Positions 47,603 to 59,179 of a stretch of DNA of 64,000 nt are shown one piece after another. The translations under genes were made by a program, and so were the position numbers. Origin of the DNA: Isoetes taiwanensis (lineage: Eukaryota > Streptophyta > Lycopodiopsida > Isoetales > Isoetaceae); the NCBI GenBank assembly GCA_021234155.1, contig JAJEKV010000045.1:7489105-7553104 (forward strand). Direction: 5' to 3'. Below the pieces are notes generated by a model. It was not told the origin of the DNA. It did no database searches and worked only from the letters and a program-made list of their open reading frames with translations. The stretch's first letter is position 1. Each line of letters begins with the position of its first letter.

Positions 47603-49215
47603 ATGGCAGATCCTAATTTGCCAGTTTTTGGAATGCGTTCTTCAACCAAGGGTGCCTCTAAAGTGGTAGGTGGTGCTCTTGCTTCTTCTTTTTTATCCGT
47701 GGCGTGAGCTCTTGTTTACTGCTTCTTAATTTACCAAATAACTCTCGCCTCAACCCTCTTGCTTTTGACCTTGTTCCTGTTAATAAAAGTATGGACTTGC
47801 AACACTTTCCTCCTCTTTCTAAATCTACACCACAGTTTACTTCTCCTCAAGTAGAATCCACCTCTATTTCTCCTCCATCTACTTCTGTTGCACCTTTACC
47901 TACTTGTGTAGCGCCTCTACCTGCACCTCTTGCAGCTTGGGCTCATGCAGTGGCCAGAGTGTCTTCTACAAGGTCTAGTAATTGGATCACGCGTGACATG
48001 GCATCTAGTATGCAATCTTCTCATGTTTCTGTAGCATTGGACACCATGTTGCAGAATGGAAAAAAAATTGAGCTCATATCTAAATGAGTTGCAAGCCCTC
48101 AATGATCGTATGGAAGTTCAGTTGTCGTCTGATGATGTATATGACACACAAGAGTATTCAAATGCTTTTATGCAGGCTCGGCTACCAGTTTGAGATTGAT
48201 TATAATATTCGTTTGCTGTGCGTGTAGAATCTTGTGTCTCATGCAATTGTTTGCCATTTCACTGACAGTTTCTTGATCTTAGAAAAATTGGCTTTTGGCT
48301 AAAGCATCATCTGCAGAAACTAGGCTTACCTCAGTATGCATCTTTGAAGATCTTGGATAAGGAGAATAATTTCTTTCTAGTTATGTTTGACTCTTCACTT
48401 GTAGTTGACAGGCTCGCGGAGCGTGGTGTTGATCCTCTTTGGGAACATTATCTTCTATACCAGGTTTATTCACCTGGATTTTTGCCTAGTAAGTCAGGTG
48501 CATTACGCATGCCTTGTTGGTTTGCATTGGAGGATTTCCCTCTTGAGTTGCAAATTTTAGATTTTATGATTGCCATTGCTAGTGGGTTGGATATGCATCT
48601 ATTGTTAATGGTCCTCGAATTTGTGTGTCTCTTCCTGCTGGTATTTCTATTCCTCTACCAGTTATGGCTAAGAGTGGCCCTCTTTTCTTCAAGTACAAAT
48701 TACGTCTGCTTAATGGACTAGAGCTTGCCAAGATGTTTCCTAATGTTGAGTCTCTTGCTATTTATAGATTTGGGCAAACTTTTTGTCTCTGCTCCCCGGT
48801 TTGCTTCTATTCCATGTCATATACCATCTACCTTAGTTGCATGTCTGTTTGTATCATCATGTCCTCTATCTACTTCTGCATCACCTATTGTGTCTTCTTC
48901 TCAAGTTGTTTCTGCACCACCACCTCTTCCAGTTCATCTTCCTCTCACATGTCACCAGACCCTCTTAGTGAGGAATAACATTCTTGCCGTCAAGACATTG
49001 CTGCAAAAGCGAAACTACCACATATGAGGAAGGTTATGCGTCGCAAGAATTGTTCCGTTCCTTAAGCGCTCCAATTAAAAGTCGTGAGATCCGGTATCTC
49101 CTCTTTGTTATCACCTTTGGACAACCCTCCACTTGATCCATTGGTATTGCGACGCCAGAGGACAGATCCAATTGCTATTAGTGATTCTATGGATGTGGAA
49201 CATCGACCTGGTTAG
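47603..49215 (+). pseudogene. LINE ORF1-like (DUF4283-type) gene (unit B)
   Basis: Counterpart of 27839-29448 with the same Kozak start. One extra T and a G/A change near 47,695 shift the frame after about 30 codons; the rest (47704-48087, 48344-48978) reads as in A. Confidence 0.55.
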
Positions 49216-49220
49216 CTTTA

Positions 49221-49460
49221 TTTATATCGAAGAGGTGCATATTCACACGGGGGGTGACTCTTGGCATCGAGAGCTGTTGGATGGGAATATTTTTCCTTTA
49301 TTCCTCGATCCAGACCACACATAGCGATCCTCGTTTGTGGGGTACACTTGGGTAAAAGCATGCTGTGGTGTATCAAAAACGCGCATTTTGACACATTTTG
49401 GCACCACCTTTGTGGTAGAATCGGGTGGTGCATACCAAAGCGGAGATTGCGGGAGTGCGA
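49221..49460. mobile_element. MITE relative (unit B)
   Basis: Identical or nearly identical to 29461-29700, directly upstream of the full-length FCP1/Ulp1-like gene. Confidence 0.6.
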
Positions 49461-49575
49461 ATTAATGAGCGTCAGTTATTTTGAATTTTATGCCACGTCA
49501 TTGTCCCTCATTTTGAATTAAGAAATAATCACCTCTTCTTCCGTTTTTTTGCCGCTTCTTGCCGATTGAACCCTA

Positions 49576-52500
49576 ATGGAGTCGAATTGAATGCCAGCGG
49601 ATTTACACGATGAAATCTCTCCTCAAATAAGAGATTGTGCCCCATGAAGATCTAAAGAAGCTTTGGGGTGTGAGTTCCAAATAAATCACGCTCTGGTATT
49701 TTTCCCCAAATGTTTTTGTTCAAACTGAAAAATTAAGGCATATGTTTTCTTTATGCAGTTGAAGAATCGAGCAATGTACAATACAAAAGAGTTCATGCAA
49801 ATTTACAAAAGAATTACAGGGGAAGCCATATACATAGCGTGGAATGGCTCACGGAACTGGGCTGATGGCTTATTATCGCATATAAAGGGGAGGCATTAGT
49901 GGAAGAGCTTCTCGGATTATTATAAAACTCCCGACGAGAAAGCAGAGGCCAGTTCTTCTAGACCCAAGAGAAAGCATAGGCAAATCTAACCTGACCAGGA
50001 GGAAAATAGTAAAAGTGACAGGGATGATGAAGATGATAGGGAAAAAACCAAATCAGGTTCCTCTAGACCACACATTCAATCTGAACTCACAATCAAAACA
50101 GAAAAGCAGAGCAATGTTCTGAGACCAAAGCATGGCATTGCAGGTATGTTCAATTATTAGTTGTGTTACAACAGAAAAAAAATCTCAAGCTTGACCTAGA
50201 TTGTTTCTATCAACACAGAAAAGGTAACATCAAATCCACTTTAAGAATCAGGTATGTCTACTACCATTTTGCATCATATTGGCTGTATTGTCATGTTGTG
50301 TCTCTATGATGCCATCTGTGGGGCATTTCGTGCAATGGATGCCAGAATGATAGATGAGGTATGTGTGGTCTGGTGAGTGGTGAGTTGTTGGCATCCACCA
50401 TGTCCCACACCACACCCCACCATCTTCCACCACTACACTCTACCATCTCCCACCGCCACACTCCACCATGTCCCACACCACACCCCTCCACCACACTCCA
50501 CCACCACCAGCCTCCACCATCACCACCACACTCCACCACCACCACACCACACCACCAGACTCCACCATGTCCCACACCACAATCCACCACCACCACACCC
50601 CACCACCACACCCCACACCACCACCACCACACACCCACCACCCACCACCCCACCACCACCACACACCACCACCACCACCACCACCACCACTTCACCACCG
50701 CACAATATCCCACCACTCCTTGCTACCACTTGTGTGGGTGTGTGGTGTGTGTATTGTGCGATATTGTGTGGTGTGTGGGTATGGGCGTGTGTAGAGAGTA
50801 CCTTGTGTTGTGTGGTGTGTGATTGTGGTTTTCCATCAGTACGTGGCTTACTATGTTAGGAGGCTGACATATATGTAGTGTTTTGTTTTGTAGACTATGG
50901 CAGACTTGTGAAGGAATGGTTGGCTGCAACATCAGCTAGGTTTGATAGATGCAAGCAACGATTGCAAGCAAACGAGGATAGGAATAATGATATCAAAAGA
51001 AAGATTGAGTTGATGGAGCATAAAGCATCGAAATTAGAGCTGATTTGCAGATGGCAATCAATCATGACAAAGAACAAATCCAAAGCAGAGGGTGTTTGGG
51101 TTGTGTTTAACTAAAGGATGAAGAGCTAAATGGTATAGTGTTGCCTGGGCTGAATCAATTAAATAAGGAACTAGCAGAAACTGAAATTGAGCTAAAGGCA
51201 CGTGAAGACTTACTGCTGGAGCTGCAACCTCGAATGCAAAGATTTGAGATTTTTTCTGAGCGTAGTGGTCATGACACTCCTTTAGATCCTGCACTTCCAA
51301 TGCTTCCTGAGGCAGAAGAAAAGGGTGATGAAGGTTGTCCATTTTGTGGACGTTGTCTGAAATGGGAGGGTAAAATGTTGTCAGTTGTGATAGCAGAATG
51401 CAGTCACCAGTATCATCCATGTCTATCACACCATTTGAGGTAAATATTATCATCTCTAACCCTTGTCTAAAGACGCTATTGATTTTGAATTTGTTTTGCA
51501 GACACTCTAGAACCTGCTGCAGCCCCAGTTGTGCCCACATTATGACTGAGATATGGCTTTTGGCTTTTGGTATTCAAGTGGTACCACAAGAACCAATAGA
51601 CACAAGTAAGTGCCTTAGCTAATGTTTATTGATGTTGTCACAGGTCTACTGACTTAGTGTTTGCAGAATTGCAAAAATTTGAGACCAAGGATATCCACTT
51701 GATTATCCGCCTCGATGGGTTATGAGGCGCATGATACCTCCCCGTTGTACCTAGAATTCACCCCATTTGATACTTCTAAGTCAATCCCAGCTGCCGATGG
51801 TGTGGAGACTCCAAAACGAAATTTGGATAGTGAACTGAATGCAGTCGTATCAAGTAAGTACCGATGCCACATACATGATTTATTTTTTTGTATTTTTCTG
51901 TGGTCTTCCTCATTTCAATTATGTTACAGAGATAAATGCTACTGCAACTAGAAGCCATCACGAAGAGATTCCTAGTGCATCTGTTTTAGGGGGAAAAATT
52001 AATTCCCTTGAGATTCATTCTGCACGGGGTCCTTCACCAGAAAAACGTTTTGGTGCTGAACATGAGCCAACTGCGGATGCAGATGATGAAGTTGACAAAG
52101 AAACCCCGGATCCTGGACAAGATGCAGACTGCTCAACAAGTCCAATACAACCTCAACCAAGAAAAACCAAGAGGTTAACTGAAATTCTCCTTGTTCTGGA
52201 TTTTAATGGGGTTTTAGGCAAGTTTTATGACTTGAAAGAGAGGATCCCTGCATTGGCCGAGCTAGAAGTGACCCTCCAAAAATTGAAGCTTCAAAAGGCA
52301 GCAATTTCCAGGCCTGGATTACAGGAGTTCTTAGAATGGTGTTTTTCAAAATTTGAGATTGCATTGTGGTCCAGTACGACTAAGAGTAATGTTGACTTGT
52401 TGATGAGAAAATTGCTGCAGGAATATAAGGGCAGACTTCTTTTTATTTGGAATCAGGATGACTGCACCAACACAAAATTAAAAGTGGTTAATACGCCAAT

Positions 52501-53857
52501 TTTCCTTAAGGATCTCTCCAAAGTGTACCAGAAATTCTGGAAATACCAGGTGAAAAACACATTGTTGATAGATGACAGCAGATATAAGGGTTCTGCCAAC
52601 CAGCCGAACACAATGATATGTCCAAATAGTTTTGCTCCCGAAAGGTTGGATTCCAATTTCCTTTTAGAGCAACTCAAACCATGGCTGGAGGGACTTCTGG
52701 CTGCAGAAAGTGTGCCAGCTTATGTGAAGGAACATCAAATGTGGAACATGTGGGATTCTGAAGAGTCGCGCAACTGCATGAAAATGCTCGACAAGTATTT
52801 TCATAAATGAATCTTGTTTGAAAGTCAATATAGGTAAAAAAATTTCTATGATATGTGTTGTACTTTTTCAATTTAAGATATTTGAATGGATTGTGAGCAA
52901 ATGTTCTCGTGTGTGTTTAGAACTAGAGATGACAGAGCTTCGGCAGCCCCTGTCTATCTAAAGCCAAATACACATTTGGAAGTGGTGCTGAGTGGAACTG
53001 AAACTGTCGTGATTAGCTCCGCCGACATCAAAATTTTGGAAGCTGATACGCAGTGGTTCAATGATCAATTGATCCTCCTCTTCTCAAGGTGATACTTTCA
53101 TCTGATTTGTGATCATCAAGATTGTGCCATCATATGCATATGTTTGCAGATACATGGAATACTACTTGATGCTCCAAGGAATGAGCCATCCCTTTCATTT
53201 CTTTGACCCTCTTTTTCACTCGACATTGTCCAAGGACACAAATAGTTACAAAATAATAAGGAAACATGTGAATGCGGATAAGTGCTGACATTACATTTTT
53301 GCCTGCTTGTGATGGACATCACTTGGACTGTTTTTTTCGATTGTAAGCCACGGCGTATCTCGCCGTAGATATAAACCAGGGATATATCACTTTGATAGCT
53401 CTCGGTCTTGTATGGCGTATGGACATATTGAGAGGTTAGTGCTTGCTCATTGCATTTTCTTTGTTGTGGCACAATGACAACAAACTTTGAATGCGGGTTC
53501 CAGGAATTGCTTGGACACAATAATTTCAGCTTTACAACCTCGGATGTTGTGAAAATTTTAACGCCTCTTCAAACCGATGGTCATTCATGTGGCCCTGCCG
53601 TATGTTCGTTCATGCACAAATTTGTGAGGGGGTACTTGAAAGGAGTGAATATATTGTTGCATGATCTAGTAAGTCAACTCAAATGCAGCAGACAAACCAA
53701 ACTCTGTTATTGACAAAGTGTGGTTAACTGCAGGTTGTGGACATTTTAGACCAGGATCTAGTTGATGTTAGAGTGTTCATGCTTGAAATTTTAAGATTAG
53801 AAGCAACAAAAGCTGGAACTGAGAGGAACATATGTATTGGGAAGTATGTAGGTGCAT
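49576..53857 (+). CDS. FCP1-like phosphatase domain + zinc finger + Ulp1-like protease, multi-exon gene
   Basis: Start ATG 49576 (MES...). Then an acidic/basic linker, a coiled coil (50895-51240: IKRKIELMEHKASKLELI, LNKELAETEIELKARED), a RING-like Cys/His finger (CPFCGR, CSHQYHPC, CCSPSC; 51340-51540) and an FCP1/NIF-like HAD domain in one open frame 51839-52810: LVLDFNGVLG, ALWSSTTKSN, LFIWNQDD, LLIDDSRYKGS. After short introns follow Ulp1-like (C48) exons: WFNDQLILLFSRYMEYY (about 53,050-53,170), CDGHHLD, HFDSS (about 53,395) and LQTDGHSCGPAVCSFM (about 53,580), then the terminal exon after GCAG to TGA at 53857. H, D and C of the triad are visible. Ulp1 proteases cut SUMO-type conjugates; FCP1-type domains dephosphorylate Ser/Thr. 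One or two frameshifts remain (near 51,110 and 53,285). Joining into one mRNA is inferred from strand, spacing and splice sites. Confidence 0.65.
50393..50705. repeat. CCACCA-type microsatellite, intronic (unit B)
   Basis: Counterpart of 30636-30945 with different unit numbers and order, as expected for a fast-changing microsatellite or for uneven consensus quality. Confidence 0.9.
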
Positions 53858-56119
53858 GAGTCACCTCGTACTTGAAATCATTGTATATCTTTCTTATGTA
53901 CATAATTGTTATTGTAACCTCGATTCATTTGAATGAAAATTCATATTCAATTCATCTCACAAACAAAGGAATCAAGTGTTCAGAAGAATTCAAATCTTCA
54001 AAAAAAAAAATCAAGACAAACTCATTTTCATAGCTGAAGCACAAAACTTCACATGAGTTCTGAAAACTACATAATGGTTTTACATTTCATCATCATCAGA
54101 AAGAACTTCGGGTAAATTCTGTAAAATTTTCTTCTCATCTAAAGGATTCAGCCTATATATCTGATCCTGTTTTGGACGTTTAGTTGGTGGCATGTGAAGT
54201 CCGATTGCATATGGTCGTGTTGTGAATACTATGCCTAAAGCGTCTTTCTTTGCAAAGATCATAGCTGACGGTTGATCTTGCGCCCTTCTTGTAATACATA
54301 CCTTCTATGACACTATCACCGGCGAGGTACCATGTTCCATTGAGTTGGAAGTCTTTCTCCACTATCCATTTTGGTCTTGTGCACATCAGAATTCAAAATT
54401 CAGAACCCTCATCATTCCCTTTTGAGCAACGGCTTGACAAAATTATCACCAACTCTAAGTGCCTACGCTAACATCGTGGGATTGGAGGAGAACAAGGACC
54501 TGCTAGATTTACGGTCCTCAATGTCAACATGCACATTGGAGGATGGTACAATAGCTTGAAGTTTCCAATCATCAACATAGTGGTTGTTCACACAACTGTC
54601 CCACATGCCATCCAAGCAGTAGCTGCAGAAGCATGAAAGTTCCCTCTATGTGCAAGCGCAATAGGTTCGAGGATTAAATGCATGTACACAATGGATGCGC
54701 CCTAGTGTCCAAAATCCTTTCTCGCACCCCATGCTTTCTTTCTATCTATATCCTCCACCTTGACTTCCCAAAAGAACCTTTTTATATTCTTCCTCTTACT
54801 GGTTTCAGATGTGTTCATCCACTCGGATGTTCCACATGTAAACATCTCTTCGGCAACTTCTACCACTTCATGAGCATTACCCAATTTTATCTTTCACTTT
54901 GTATTTTAATTGCGGTTGTCTTAACCATCTCTGCTTTGCCATCGTGTTCACCTTTCCCGTGGTTAGAAAAAAAATTCCACATCATATAGACATCGGTGTT
55001 GTTTGTGTACCTAGCCACAAAAGTAAAATGGTGTAGAAGCCTTGAATTGAGATCTTTGCACCATCCGAAAACACATAATGTCTCTTTGGCACCCTTCCTT
55101 TACGCTCCGGATATTTGTGGTGCGTCATGAAGCGATGTTGCACAAACAAAGTATATCGTGTTCCCTATCATCGATACATAGTAATGTGTTTCCTTGATAA
55201 TCTCATCGCCAGCGAGTCGTGACCGATATGTTATTTGAACCAAAATGGTAACGGTTATTGACCCCAGCATCGACCGCACCTCCTCTTGTTCCTTGAATGT
55301 ATAGTTTCTCTGCAAAATCCACTCTTAGAAAAGACATGCATCTGTTTGGAAGATTCTCGAAGCTCCTTAAATTGTTTTGTACGCCATTGGTATTTTTGAA
55401 ATTATGCGGTGGAAAATTTTTAGACGCTCTTTCGGTTTATCCAAAAGCTCCTTGGGTTACGTCTCATTGTCTTGATGAGTGGGTCTCCTACGAGAACTTC
55501 GAGGCGACATCTTTTCATAGTCAATGTACTCCCATTTCACTTTCACATTCTTCGCCACTTTCTTCCATGGGACAGGTCTGAAACTTCTTGATTCCACGCA
55601 GCTCACAATCTCCAAGGACGCACGCCTTCTTGTGAAACTCATCTAATTCACTCTTTGGACATAATATGGATCTCCACAAGCTTCCTGTACTTGCAATTTT
55701 ATGCTGGTGTGCCCTGCATTGACCAATTTCATGTGATCTACAAATATCACAGGTGCAAGTGCAATTCTTCGGATGTTTGGTTCTCATCCCATTGAGTCCA
55801 TCCACTAGCATTTGTATCCTCACGTGCTGAATGCAACAACAACTCTTGAAGTCCTTCAATTTCACAACAAACCAGGGTTTTAGCTTCTCAAAAGCTCGAA
55901 GACGAATCTTAATTTCTGGATGTTGGTCCAAAAACCTCTTGAACAATAGCATCTGCATGAAATGAACACTAAACTATTAGGATGTGTATACCACACCAAC
56001 CCATGCACCATACCATGCCCCACACTCATCATATTCACCAGAATGAGCACCTTAGTCCTGTGTACATTACCACACACCACACCACACTCCACCACATACC
56101 ACACCATTCACCACACACC

Positions 56120-56680
56120 ATACACCAAATGGTGGAGTGTGGAGTGGTGGTGGAGTGTGATGGTGGTGGTGGAGTGTGGTGGTGGGGGTGGTGGAGTGGT
56201 GTGTGGTGGTGGTGGGTGGTGGGTGTGGTGTGTGTGTGGTGTGGTGGTGGGGGGTGGTGGTGGTGGTGGTGGTGGTGGTGGTGTGTGTAGTGGTGTGTGG
56301 TGGTATGATGTGGTGTGGTGGAGTGTGGTGGTGGTGGTGGTGGTGGTGTGTGGTGGTGTGGTGTGGTGTGGTGTGGTGGAGTGTGGTGGTGGTGGTGGTG
56401 TGGTGTGGTGTTGTGGATTGTGGTGTGATGTGGTGTGGTGGAATGTGGTGGTGGTGGTGGAGTGTGGTGGTGGAGGGGTGTGGTGGTACATGGGGTGTGG
56501 TGGTGGTGGTGGTGGAGTGTGGTGGAGGGGTGTGGTGTGCGATATGGTGGAGTGTGGTAGAGTGTGGTGGTAATGGACAATGTGGTGCATGTGGTGGTAA
56601 TGTGGTGGTCGCAAAGATGTGGTGGTAGTCTATGGTGGTGGGATAGATGATGGGGTGTGGTGGGGTGAGGGGGGAGAATA
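56120..56680. repeat. GTGGTGG microsatellite, 0.55 kb, intronic
   Basis: GTGGTGGTG and TGGTGTGGTG units on the plus strand, thus CCACCA on the sense strand of the transposase-like gene, whose intron it fills. This is the same sense-strand word as in the FCP1-like gene's intron. Long open frames of V, W, G, C or H, T, P over it are artefacts. Confidence 0.92.
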
Positions 56681-56699
56681 AATAAAATTGAATCCACAC

Positions 56700-57755
56700 A
56701 TATCATACATTAACATGCACACACCCACATGACACCATGGACATAACGCACCCCACACCGCACCGCACCATCACGGCACCACACCACACATCATATCACA
56801 TCACTTTTATTCTATTTCGTCTGACATAAAAAATCTGCCTAGCCTGCTCTCATAAACATTTCTGAAATTCGTACACCCTGATAATAATTACATTCCACTT
56901 CTAATCATTAGAAAAGGATATGGGTCCTAAATCATGTTCCTGCGTCTGATTTTTGGCGTTTCATTTTCAATCGAACAAGTTCATTCCGGCAAAAGGAGGG
57001 ATGTTCATAGATCACTACGGCTATTCTAGGGTGAGCGAGGAGGGCATTCGGCATATGTTAAATAGGGCTCGTGATAGATCTCTGAAGGTGGAAATGCGTA
57101 AATCCACCTTCTTTGCTGATTTCGAACTGGTTTATTTGTTCTCTGTCACTTGTCCGCTCTGAGTCTGCAACAACGGGAATTACTGGCAGGGTTGCGTTCT
57201 TACCACCAGGGGATGCAAGAAGCACTGGCAAACCTCATCCTGTTAAATTCCGGGATGACTACAGAAAGCTTAGATGCTTTAGTGCAGAAAATAATAATTT
57301 TGGATGCACCAGTTCTCGAGCCAGTCATACCAGCATTTCCTACTGCTTAGGAAATGCATGTAAATTTAGTTCTCGGGTACAGAGCTTTCAATGGAAAGCC
57401 AAATTTTGTAAAGCCAAATTTTGTAAGATCCTTTTTTTTAATATATTATACTTTCCAACAGAGTTGTGCTTGAATCTGACAAAAATTTGTCTTTATTCAA
57501 CAAAAATCTGTACTTCTTAGGATCAGTTAGTTATCTATCATTCTCAAATATTTTTAGACTGTACATACACCCAGTAAAGAAGTACTCAATTCTGTCATGT
57601 TCTAATATTCCAAACATTCAGACTAGAGTCAACTACACACAATTCACATGCTGCATACAGTACACCACAATCACTGTACAACACAATAACCACCACATGC
57701 ACCACCACACTAAGCACCATAACTAAGAAAATATGAATAACAGAAATAAACTAAC
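56700..57755. other. Remainder of the intron; unassigned short frames
   Basis: Two short plus frames (56953-57162: KFIPAKGGMFIDHYGYSRVSE; 57150-57350: LAGLRSYHQGMQEALANLIL) look protein-like but are not recognised. The rest is A/T-rich and ends with CACCACA words (57,660-57,720). The frames may be remnants of an insertion. Confidence 0.4.
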
Positions 57756-58043
57756 CTGTGATTCCTCCAGATAGTGGGCAGCATGTTCTTCTCTTACATT
57801 TCTCTCCAATCTTCTAGTTCTAACATCCTTTGTGTTAGGAGACACTCTGGTGTTCTCAATCCAAAAATTTTGAATCTTTTCTATATGTTCATCTGAAATT
57901 GCATCGAATCTTTTAGCCCTCTTGTAAGAAACCCATTTCCCACCATTGTAATCGATCTCTTCCCTCTTTTTCTTTGCCTTTTGCAGGTTTCTTGAGTGAA
58001 CACCTAATACCTTTCCAATTGTGTTGGTTTCTGTTGAGTGCAA

Positions 58044-58780
58044 CTAGGCTCTAGAAATCAAATCTAGTGTTGGTCGCCATCTCAGAACAGTTATTTGGCC
58101 ACAACTAGAAAAAGAAATGGAGGCGGAGTCAGCTGGGCCCATAGTGCGGAGCATTTACCCCAATTCAGAAGAATGCTCAAGGCCAAGGAGAAAGTATCCA
58201 GCAAAGATCTCGCTGGCTGATTTTGTCACTTGTTTCAGAATCTGCACGGCGTGGTACAGACTTTGCAAGGCAGCTATTCTTGGCTGCTAGGCAGTCATTG
58301 CTGGTAGAGAGTTTGACAGTCTGCATGGAGCCCCAGAGGCTCCTTATAACCTATGAATTTTTCCAATGTTTTATCCCTCAAAAACTCAAGTAAAATCTCT
58401 TTCTTCATGCTATCCTCCATTCTTTTGGTCTGTTTATGGAAAGACGTTAGCAAATTAAGAACAATACGTCGTTTGCTGCTTGCACTTCTTGATGAAAACG
58501 GATCCTTCTACCAATTCTGCAAGCTCCAATTTTTCTTCTCTTCTTCTTTTCCGTTGGCGTCTTTTCTTCAACATTTCTTGTTCCTTGGTTCTTCTTCGTT
58601 TTCTCCTGTCTGAAATGCCGGTTTATGGACAGATTACCTCATTGACATCCATATCCACAATGCATTGGAGCTTGCAACAGGGAGGGAGCCAAAGAACAGG
58701 ACGTAGGCAAAGAACAGGAAGGGGCCAAAGAATAGGAATTTGAATTTTAGTTTTGAAATTAGAATTTCCCTCACAAATTG
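58044..58780. other. No gene recognised
   Basis: Short unrecognised frames only. A triplet of AGGAC/AGGA-GGGCAAAGAA words lies at 58,690-58,735. Could include the promoter of the transposase-like gene on the minus strand. Confidence 0.4.
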
Positions 58781-58789
58781 GGACTCTAT

Positions 58790-59090
58790 TCTTAAATAAC
58801 GGCAGCTGAGCGGTGCCATAATTATACTTTCATACCACAAAAGTGGTGGATGCAACGCCACATTTTGGGGGGACAGAGGGGACAGCCAAATTGGAACACC
58901 ACAGCGTGCTTTTACCCACTTGTACAAATTTTTGTGTACGATATATTCAGGTTTGCAAAATACTATAAGGTTTGAAGGTATTTACTGAATGGTTTTGATT
59001 TTATACATGTATTATACAATTAAAGGAGCTCTCGCTGCCCTATGTCACCCCCCGTGTGAATATGCACCCAAACCAAAGGGGTTTCAGGGG
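58790..59090. mobile_element. MITE relative, diverged
   Basis: The right end (59055-59090) shares GTCACCCCCCGTGTGAATAT and CACCCAAACCAAAGGGG with the 17.6 kb MITE, and the interior shares GCAAAATACTATAAG and GAGCTCTCGCTGCCCTA. The left end (CCACAAAAGTGGTGGATGCA) matches, inverted, the far end of the 29.46 kb relative. So the three variants belong to one family with two end types. Confidence 0.7.
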
Positions 59091-59179
59091 GATTTTAATT
59101 TAAAAGTGTTGGATGTAATGGTTTGTGTTAATTAATGTTAATTATCTTCTTATATTATAAAGTTATAGCGTAAGTATGT

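Larger units (their letters stand above)
33037..52810. repeat. Tandem duplication unit B (about 19.8 kb)
   Basis: Second copy of 12628-33036. The join reads AAATGAAT|GCACTGGCCTTGTCAT: the end of the FCP1-like exon followed by exon-2 sequence of the ParB-like gene, with almost no homology at the join. Its own right end continues into unique sequence (CTTGTTTGAAAG) with the Ulp1-like exons. Differences from A are concentrated at 33.0-39.0 kb and 43.6-45.9 kb, where B looks damaged, and at 20-22 and 29.8-33.0 kb, where A looks damaged. Confidence 0.9.
54080..58043 (-). pseudogene. Transposase-like gene of a second family, two or more exons, broken
   Basis: Exon 1 (58043-57756) reads KVLGVHSRNLQKAKKKRE, FWIENTRVSPNTKDVRTRR and ends HYLEESQ at a CAG|GTTAGT donor. 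Exon 2 opens after ATGCAG at 55952: MLLFKRFLDQHPEIKIRLR, EKLKPWFVVKLKDF, CCCIQH, CTCDICRS, LCPKSELDEFHKKACVLGDC, then, after frameshifts, LQRNYTFKEQEEVRSM, HYYVSMIGNT, WCKDLNSRLLHHFTF and NFFSNHGKGEHDG, and ends with a basic/acidic tail at 54080. The order (E.NYT..Q.E.QS, F...HGKG.DG) is one I know from transposase-like proteins spread through plants, algae and invertebrates. The intron of 1.8 kb holds a GTG microsatellite. Convergent with the FCP1/Ulp1 gene, stops 220 bp apart. Breaks may be partly sequence error. Confidence 0.6.

Noticed and set aside
12628-52810. RIP-like or deamination mutation as the cause of A/B differences
   Set aside because: Those processes give C-to-T transitions; here most changes are multi-base replacements and indels around CAG/CTG, in both directions.
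56035-56706. Open frames of 150-220 codons over the GTG microsatellite, and the like at 30.6-31.0 and 50.3-50.8 kb
   Set aside because: Repeats read as V/W/G/C or H/T/P; several frames are open at once, as expected for a triplet-like repeat.
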